A stretch of DNA of 64,000 nt, from the NCBI RefSeq assembly GCF_002101675.1, contig NZ_LQOY01000216.1:1-64000 (forward strand), given 5' to 3'. Positions 59,059 through 64,000 of this stretch are shown piece after piece (the stretch's first letter is position 1; each line of letters begins with the position of its first letter). Made by a program: the position numbers and the translations under genes. The notes beneath the pieces were generated by a model. It had not been told where the DNA came from, did no database searches, and saw only the letters and a list, made by a program, of their open reading frames with translations. The stretch is from Mycobacterium gordonae (GTDB taxonomy: Bacteria > Actinomycetota > Actinomycetes > Mycobacteriales > Mycobacteriaceae).

Positions 59059-60222
59059 ATGGACACCATGGAACAGATGCTGTCGATGCTGCTCAGCGGC
59101 GCCGTCGAAACCCTCGACATACCACCGCATCTCCAGGCCCTCGCCATCGCCAGCTATGAAGAGGTCGGGAACTGGCTGGCCGAGCATGGCGAACACCGCT
59201 GCCGGGTATACCCGCAAGGCTCATTCCGCCTCGGCACAGTCGTGCGGCCGCACAGCCTCACCGGCGACTTCGACATCGACCTGGTCTTCTTGATGCTCCT
59301 CGCGAAGGAAGCCACCACCCAGGCGCGCCTCAAACAAGACGTCGGCGACCTCCTACACAGCTACCTGGACTGGAAAGAACGCAACGGGCACCCTGGCGGG
59401 CTGAAGACCTGCGAATCCCGACGGCGCTGCTGGACACTCGATGACCCCGTCAACGGGTTCCACCTCGACGTCCTGCCCGCAATCCCCGATCTCGAGTACC
59501 TGCCCACCGGCATCCTGCTGACCGACAAAGAGCTGTTCCACTGGCAGCACAGCGACCCGATCGGCTACGCCAACTGGTTCCGGAGACGGTCACAGGAGCT
59601 GCAGAACAAGGTGATCACCGCAGCAGCCCAACGCGGCGTCGACGTGGAGGACGTCCCCATCTGGGAATTCCGCACCACCTTGCAGCGCGTCGTACAGGTC
59701 CTCAAGTGGCACTGCATGCTCTACTTTGCCGACGATCCCGACAACCGTCCTCCCTCGATCCTCATCACTACACTGGCCGCCAAGGCCTACCGCGGGGAAA
59801 CGGACCTATTCACTGCCACACGTAACGCGCTGGCCGGCATGAACCGCTACATCGAGGACCGCAACGGCGTCAACTGGGTCGCCAACCCCGCCCACGAGGA
59901 AGAAAACTTCGTCGACAAATGGAAGGAGTACCCGGAACGCCGAAAGGCGTATTACGCCTGGCAACGCGACCTCGCCGACACCCTGGACGACGCACTGAGC
60001 CTGCGGGGCAAGGGATTGCAGACCGTCGCCTCCCAGCTCGCGCAGAGCTTCGGCGCTGAGCCCATACGGCAGTCGACCCTGAAATACGGCCAGCGGATGC
60101 GCGGCCACACCACAAACCGATCACTCCGCCTCGGCACCACCGGACTGCTGGCACCCAGTGCGACGGGGATCGCCGTCCCTCCCCACAACTTCTATGGCCA
60201 GCACCCCGACCCGAGCCATTAA
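59059..60222 (+). CDS. CBASS CD-NTase (cGAS/DncV-like nucleotidyltransferase)
   Basis: 387-residue cyclic-nucleotide synthase. The active site reads GSFRLGTVVRPHSLTGDFDI with the GS and D-x-D (DFDIDLVF) elements, and the third Asp is in GFHLDVLPAIPD. The C-terminal helical lobe is complete (LQRVVQVLKWHCMLYFADDP onward). It would make a cyclic di- or trinucleotide when phage is sensed and activate the adjacent phospholipase. AAGGAG lies eight bases before the ATG. Product identity cannot be read from sequence. Confidence 0.92.
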   Translation: MDTMEQMLSMLLSGAVETLDIPPHLQALAIASYEEVGNWLAEHGEHRCRVYPQGSFRLGTVVRPHSLTGDFDIDLVFLMLLAKEATTQARLKQDVGDLLHSYLDWKERNGHPGGLKTCESRRRCWTLDDPVNGFHLDVLPAIPDLEYLPTGILLTDKELFHWQHSDPIGYANWFRRRSQELQNKVITAAAQRGVDVEDVPIWEFRTTLQRVVQVLKWHCMLYFADDPDNRPPSILITTLAAKAYRGETDLFTATRNALAGMNRYIEDRNGVNWVANPAHEEENFVDKWKEYPERRKAYYAWQRDLADTLDDALSLRGKGLQTVASQLAQSFGAEPIRQSTLKYGQRMRGHTTNRSLRLGTTGLLAPSATGIAVPPHNFYGQHPDPSH

Positions 60223-60625
60223 CCTGGCGCAACACCTCGTCGCTGTACGATTAGCAATCCCCGACGCCCGCGGACGGATCAAGCGCGGTCAACTCGACTG
60301 CATCGTGCCGATCCAGCCCACCCCGGCGAGCCAAACCTACAGTGCACGAATGCAATACACGCACTGGACACCGCCCCACGTCCATATCGTAGAACCGACT
60401 CTCGCACTCCATCCCGGCGCGACCCACCTGCCCCACGTCTATTCGGGCAACGAACTCTGCCTCTACTTTCCTGGCGAATGGCAGCACGGCATGCTCCTCG
60501 CTACCACTATCGTGCCATGGACAGCCGAATGGCTACTCCACTATGAAATCTGGCTTGCCACAGGCGAATGGACCGGTGGCGGTTACCATCCCACCCGAGC
60601 CGACAGAGCAAGCCGATTCGGGTAA
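60194..60625 (+). CDS. CBASS E2-only protein (type II-short)
   Basis: 143-residue ubiquitin-conjugating E2-like protein of the bacterial CBASS group. The block SGNELCLYFPGEW holds the likely catalytic Cys, followed by TTIVPWTAEWLLHYEIWLAT and GEWTGGGYHP, the family's core. In type II-short CBASS an E2 without E1 or JAB domains ligates the CD-NTase C terminus and raises its activity. The ATG lies inside the CD-NTase 3' end (29-base overlap), so production is coupled. No E1/JAB gene is present. Confidence 0.87.
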   Translation: MASTPTRAINLAQHLVAVRLAIPDARGRIKRGQLDCIVPIQPTPASQTYSARMQYTHWTPPHVHIVEPTLALHPGATHLPHVYSGNELCLYFPGEWQHGMLLATTIVPWTAEWLLHYEIWLATGEWTGGGYHPTRADRASRFG

Positions 60626-60706
60626 ACGCCCACCGAGCTATAGCATCGAAAACGTCAAGAGTTCCTCGCGATTCTCTGCGCGCTGGCGGTCTGTCGTGGG
60701 CGCCGG

Positions 60707-61159
60707 TCAGGCGTCCGTCTTCTCCCATTTTGCGAAGACTTCGCCGTTCGTTCGCTTCAAGCGAATCGGAACCTTGACCGGTTTGACGGCGAGGCCGGGA
60801 TGGGGTTCAGGTGCCCGCCGAGTCAATTGTGTGACAACAGCTTGCCCGGTGCTCACGAAGTAGGTGGGTCGAGCGCCGTGGATATGTGGGCGCATTTCGC
60901 CCCAAGGGTCGATTGCGACCCAGAAGGGCATTCGATGCGTGGCTTGAACCCAACTGCTGACCGGATCTCCGTCCAGGTAAAACTCGGGCCGTCCGCGAGT
61001 GGTTTGCCTGAGCCCGAGGAGAATTTGGATGTACGTGTAGAAGTCGCGCTCCTGATTGGTGTTGATCGTGCCGACGAGTTCCCAGTGTTCGCCTGGGGAT
61101 TGGCCGTCATACTCGATTCGCGCGAAAGTGGTCGACACCCACACCTGCGGAGTAGTCAT
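60707..61159 (-). CDS. Protein of unknown function beside CBASS
   Basis: 150-residue protein with beta-rich pattern: VWVSTTFARIEYDGQSPGEH, FYLDGDPVSSWVQATHRMPF, WVAIDPWGEMRPHIHG and VVTQLTRRAPEPHP. No family recognised. It converges on the CBASS operon and may be an unrelated island gene. ATG 61159 lacks an obvious ribosome site. Confidence 0.55.
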   Translation of the reverse strand: MTTPQVWVSTTFARIEYDGQSPGEHWELVGTINTNQERDFYTYIQILLGLRQTTRGRPEFYLDGDPVSSWVQATHRMPFWVAIDPWGEMRPHIHGARPTYFVSTGQAVVTQLTRRAPEPHPGLAVKPVKVPIRLKRTNGEVFAKWEKTDA

Positions 61160-61569
61160 GTCACCATTCTGCCGGGTGAGTGAGCGATTAATCCGGCAAG
61201 TCCAGTTAGATATGGATCATGGAATACCGCTGTTATCCATGAAAAACAGCTCCACAACGGATGACCAACGCCTATTCCAGGTTTGAGCCGTTGTCCGTCA
61301 CGTAATTCCCTGGCACTGGCCGGATCTCGGCTCAGCCTGAATCTCGGCACGATTCAACCGAGCACAATTCTGCCCAGTCTGGATCTGCGCCATAGCGTGG
61401 CTTGAACGAGTTCTCGCGGCGGCGCCGCGCGGCGGAGGCGACGAGGAGCAGCAGCAGCCCGCAGAGGCACGCCGTCGCGGCAAACGGGCGCGGTGTATCG
61501 GTGCCGGACGCTCACGTTGGCATCCACCACACCAATGGGGTCCCCACACATCGCTTTCAGGCAGGGCCA
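61160..61569. other. Gene-poor stretch left of the second attachment site
   Basis: About 410 bases with no intact gene. Its right part leads into the integrase remnant at 61570; upstream frames (VSVPDAHVGIHHTNGV) may be further decayed integrase sequence. Confidence 0.4.
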
Positions 61570-61755
61570 GCGCCGACCTCAAACCGTTGCTGCAGGGCGA
61601 TGGGCCATGCGGGAATCACGGTGACCGCCGACACCTGCGCCGACGGGCAATTCGACAGCATTGCCGTGCGTCTGACTCGCTGGTTGACCTTCCGCCAGAC
61701 GGCAACCAGGTCGTGCGGCCCCAACCTGGCCCCATTTGGCCCCATAGAAGGACCG
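61570..61755 (+). pseudogene. Decayed integrase C terminus
   Basis: The frame around 61597-61740 encodes AMGHAGITVTADTCADGQFD, then SIAVRLTRWLTFRQ and SCGPNLAPFGP. This matches the final catalytic block of tyrosine integrases (MGHxxxTxTxxxYA) with the Tyr replaced by Cys (TADTCAD) and no Arg-containing upstream domain. It sits 64 bases before the second tRNA fragment, the same int-att layout as at 45695. The integrase of this module is therefore dead. Confidence 0.6.
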
Positions 61756-61818
61756 CATGGCCGCCCCGCCGGCGCCACGTTCATACTCTTATACGCTTCT
61801 CACCTGCGTAAACAATCC

Positions 61819-61866
61819 GGTGGCCAGGGGCGGGATCGAACCGCCGACCTTCCGCTTTTCAGGCGG
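61819..61866 (-). repeat. Attachment site: 48-bp 3' fragment of tRNA-Phe(GAA), copy 2
   Basis: Identical to the 48-bp copy at 45735, again lacking the tRNA 5' half. The 108 bp to its right are clearly related to those right of copy 1 (shared TTTCAGCCGGTCAGACC and ATCAGTCGGTCTGGCTCG). It closes the 45.7-61.8 kb module and opens another one that runs past the window end. Confidence 0.9.
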
Positions 61867-61984
61867 AGTTCTGGCCTACACCAATGTGTTTCAGCCGGTC
61901 AGACCAGAAGCGCAACCGGCATTCGGACGTGTTGGATCAGTCGGTCTGGCTCGTTGGCCCCATGTTGGCCCCATGAGATAACCC

Positions 61985-62232
61985 AATCTGCGTGGCAAGC
62001 CGATCGGGTTACTTGGTCGGTAGAAGCGGACTTGGGCGAAGTCTTAGTGCGATGGTTTTCGCTTACCGAACAGAGCGCGGCGGTCCCGGCGGATCTCATA
62101 GAGACGCCAACTGAACTATCGACCGCAACTGAAAGGCTGGATGCAGTCCAATTTGCTTGCGTGTGGTCCGATGGGCACCACCGCGCGCATCCCAATCTAG
62201 AGCAGTTTCACCGGCGCTGGCTCAAGCACTAG
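61985..62232 (+). other. Possible C-terminal coding remnant
   Basis: The frame reads WQADRVTWSVEADLGEVLVR, WFSLTEQSAAVPADLIETPT and ends WLKH at 62232. It has protein-like composition but no start or family, and its 3' end overlaps the RES gene antisense by 36 bases. Likely a decayed gene right of the attachment site. Confidence 0.3.
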
Positions 62233-62868
62233 GCCCCACGGCGTGGTGACGTTGAGGAGCGGTTCGGGCGGCGGGTCGGTGAGCGCGATGGGGTCTCCGG
62301 CCAAGCTCGCGGTGCCGCGCCCCTCGAAGAGTGCGACGCAAGCGTTGCCGTCCAGGCGGGACGGGAACCGGACGGCGCCGGCGCCTCGGTCAAAAAGGTC
62401 CGCGGCGATCGTCTGCGTGATGGCGCGGCGACTGGTGGTGATCTCGCGCAGATCGAGGTGCTGCAGGTCGTGCTCGAGCAGCAGTTCGACGTGGCGATCC
62501 TCGATCTCCTGGCGTGTGGGCACGTCGGTGAGATCGATCAAGGGGCCATCGAGCTTCAGGACTGTGGGAACGAGGGCGTGCTGTATGCGCCACTGCGCAG
62601 TGACCGGCTTCTCAGTGAAGTCTTGGGCAGCCTCAGGTCCGTAGCGCTCAACATGGCGGCGCAGCGCGCCGAGGTTCGGCCGGAAGTCGGCTAGCACCTC
62701 GCGAAGACACGTTTCCGCCAAGTCAGCACAATAGAGCGTGCGGAACCGGCGGTAGACGTCGTCGAAACGGTGACTGAACTGGTACAGCTCCAGCGGAGTG
62801 AAGCCGAGCGGGTCAGCGTAATAGCCGACCCGCCACAGGGTTCGCCCCTGCTCGGGCGCCGCGATCAC
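62197..62868 (-). CDS. RES-domain toxin (NAD-degrading type)
   Basis: 223-residue RES protein. The Arg in TLWRVGYYADPLGFTP, Tyr in FRTLYCADLAETCLREVLAD, and the conserved Glu in that block give the R-Y-E pattern of RES toxins, which deplete NAD+ as phosphorylases or hydrolases. GTG 62868 overlaps the antitoxin stop as GTGA, the usual coupling in Xre/RES operons. A longer frame to 62994 lies inside the antitoxin gene and is not used. Confidence 0.85.
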   Translation of the reverse strand: MIAAPEQGRTLWRVGYYADPLGFTPLELYQFSHRFDDVYRRFRTLYCADLAETCLREVLADFRPNLGALRRHVERYGPEAAQDFTEKPVTAQWRIQHALVPTVLKLDGPLIDLTDVPTRQEIEDRHVELLLEHDLQHLDLREITTSRRAITQTIAADLFDRGAGAVRFPSRLDGNACVALFEGRGTASLAGDPIALTDPPPEPLLNVTTPWGLVLEPAPVKLL

Positions 62869-63260
62869 GACTGGAAGCTGGCGACCTGCCGTGCAGCCCG
62901 GACAACCATCGCGAACTCCGCGGTGTCGACCGCCGCACCGAGCACCTCGATCGGCGCGCGATCGTCCAAGCGCGTGTTGGTGCCAAACAGCCACGCCCGC
63001 GCCGTCTTGTCGTCGTAAGCATCGACGAGCATCCTGACGACCTTGTAGCCCTCACGTAACCGGCGCTCGGTCGCGCCGTGAGGTTCCGGGCCGCCCTTGC
63101 GCGCGTAGCGGCCGATTTGCTTGGCGTCAGCCAAGCCCGCCATCGCCGCCGCGACGCGCTGGCCGACGGCCTCTTGCAGATACGCGGCGATCTCGCGGAT
63201 CGAAAGCGTCGCTGCCTCATCATCAAGCCGCTGCGCCGCAGAGACGGTCAAGACTGGCAT
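62865..63260 (-). CDS. Xre/MbcA/ParS-type antitoxin of the RES module
   Basis: 131-residue protein. The N-terminal part (TLSIREIAAYLQEAVGQRVA, AAMAGLADAKQIGRYARKGG) is a helix-turn-helix-like region and the C terminus holds the toxin-binding domain pattern: VVRMLVDAYDDKTARAWLFG, TNTRLDDRAPIEVLGAA. GGAGGT precedes ATG 63260. It should neutralise the RES toxin by covering its NAD site and repress the operon. Confidence 0.85.
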   Translation of the reverse strand: MPVLTVSAAQRLDDEAATLSIREIAAYLQEAVGQRVAAAMAGLADAKQIGRYARKGGPEPHGATERRLREGYKVVRMLVDAYDDKTARAWLFGTNTRLDDRAPIEVLGAAVDTAEFAMVVRAARQVASFQS

Positions 63261-63704
63261 ATCGCACCTCCACGTTGATCTACCTGAGACGCTACCACAT
63301 AAACACCTGAGAACACACCCTGAAGCTACACCTGATAGCCACCAGGCCTGGCCTACGGTTCGCGGTTGGAGCCGTTGAATCAGCATGTTCGCGCAAAAAT
63401 GCCGCCAACGACGCCGCTCACTGGCCACGATTCGACCTCTAAGGTATGAGCTAACCGGTCACCGTCTCCTCCAGTGCGCACGGTCTCATAGCTGCACGTC
63501 AGCGAGGTTCAGCCGTTCCCGCTGTGACGCTCCGTCCCTCTTGTTCGCATCGGTTCCACCGTGTTCTGTGGCCAAATCCGTGGCCATTCCAACAGCCATA
63601 AGTGGGCCCATGCGCAACCCGCGGCGCGAGCCGTCGCGGGTGACACGATTACAGATAAGCCGCGAACGTCACCACGAGAAGATCGGCGAGCGCGTCCGAG
63701 CCAC
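63261..63704. other. Intergenic stretch upstream of the antitoxin
   Basis: About 440 bases with the RES/Xre promoter at the left. No intact gene is seen. The GTGGCCA pairs near 63560-63590 recall the GGCCCCAT pairs right of the attachment sites and may be integrase-tail residue. Confidence 0.35.
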
Positions 63705-63950
63705 CTAGGCGTAGAGACTCATCCACCGTGCGATGGTCGGCTCCATGCGCTCGGGCACGAGCGAATCCGCGTCCCGTTGATCCCGCCGTACGTTCCTGTC
63801 GGGGTCGCTGAGCAACCAGATGGTTCGCGCCGATGTCTCCATCGCCGAACGGCATAGTTGCATTATGGACGACGCGTAGAGGTTCCTCGTCGTCGTCCGT
63901 TGATCTACGAGCAACGCGGCCGCGTACAGGTTCTCCGTGGCGCTCATCAT
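63705..63950 (-). CDS. Short protein of unknown function, possibly truncated
   Basis: 81 codons from ATG 63950: MMSATENLYAAALLVDQRTT, SSIMQLCRSAMETSARTIWL and a final ERMEPTIARWMSLYA. The helical ETSARTIWLLSDPDRNVRRD pattern resembles the start of larger proteins of unknown function that continue well beyond this point, so it may be C-terminally truncated. An in-frame TAA lies just upstream. Confidence 0.4.
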   Translation of the reverse strand: MMSATENLYAAALLVDQRTTTRNLYASSIMQLCRSAMETSARTIWLLSDPDRNVRRDQRDADSLVPERMEPTIARWMSLYA

Positions 63951-64000
63951 CGGAATCAAACACTCCTCGGTGACCGCTGTCCGTTATAACCGGATCTGGG

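Overview
The window reads as chromosomal DNA of a high-GC mycobacterium, probably a slow-growing non-tuberculous species. Support: an MmpL transporter with the usual DY pairs, an F420-dependent luciferase-like oxidoreductase, a cutinase-like protein, split FadE-type acyl-CoA dehydrogenases, a PknH-sensor-type lipoprotein, and several genes with a -10 box placed 6-8 nt before the start codon (leaderless layout). No rRNA gene, CRISPR array or complete tRNA is visible.

1-7.3 kb: tail of a MalT-like signalling ATPase, then a same-strand set of MmpL transporter, SQD1-type (UDP-sulfoquinovose synthase-like) protein and SQD2-type GT4 glycosyltransferase. This looks like a small locus that makes and exports a sulfo- or deoxysugar glycolipid. 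The SQD1-type gene has no ATG, GTG or TTG start and apparently begins at ATT.

7.3-20 kb: a mostly minus-strand acyl-CoA catabolic region: two-subunit B12 mutase, F420 enzyme, CaiB/BaiF CoA-transferase, AMP ligase, heteromeric acyl-CoA dehydrogenase pair, crotonase and MeaB GTPase. A divergent 2Fe-2S ferredoxin starts from a palindromic operator. Three copies of a roughly 60-bp hairpin repeat occur here; one supplies the start codon of the CoA-transferase and one sits where the MeaB start should be.

20-40.5 kb: mycobacterial accessory chromosome: cutinase, VanX-like dipeptidase, CocE-type hydrolase followed by a 55-bp tandem repeat, TetR plus canonical heme oxygenase, MerT-like protein, a Crp regulator, two multicopper oxidases, a FetAB-like ABC pair, an ArsR-ArsC fusion divergent from DoxX, and a 1132-residue TPR membrane protein.

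40.8-64 kb: a layered genomic island built on 3' fragments of a tRNA-Phe gene. Two identical 48-bp copies (45735 and 61819) and two degraded copies (40787 and 44092) mark module borders. A complete tyrosine integrase abuts the 45735 copy, and integrase tails abut the 44092 and 61819 copies. Cargo is defence-like: HTH/PIN toxin-antitoxin, AbiEi/AbiEii-like pair, a proteasome-like Ntn hydrolase (Thr1/Asp17/Lys35) coupled to a 27-codon leader, two HEPN proteins (Rx4H), a one-TM protein, a PIN-like protein, XRE-ImmA, a CBASS operon (patatin phospholipase, CD-NTase, E2-only protein) and a RES/Xre toxin-antitoxin. The minus-strand set from 48.1 to 54.4 kb is the best candidate for an undescribed system.
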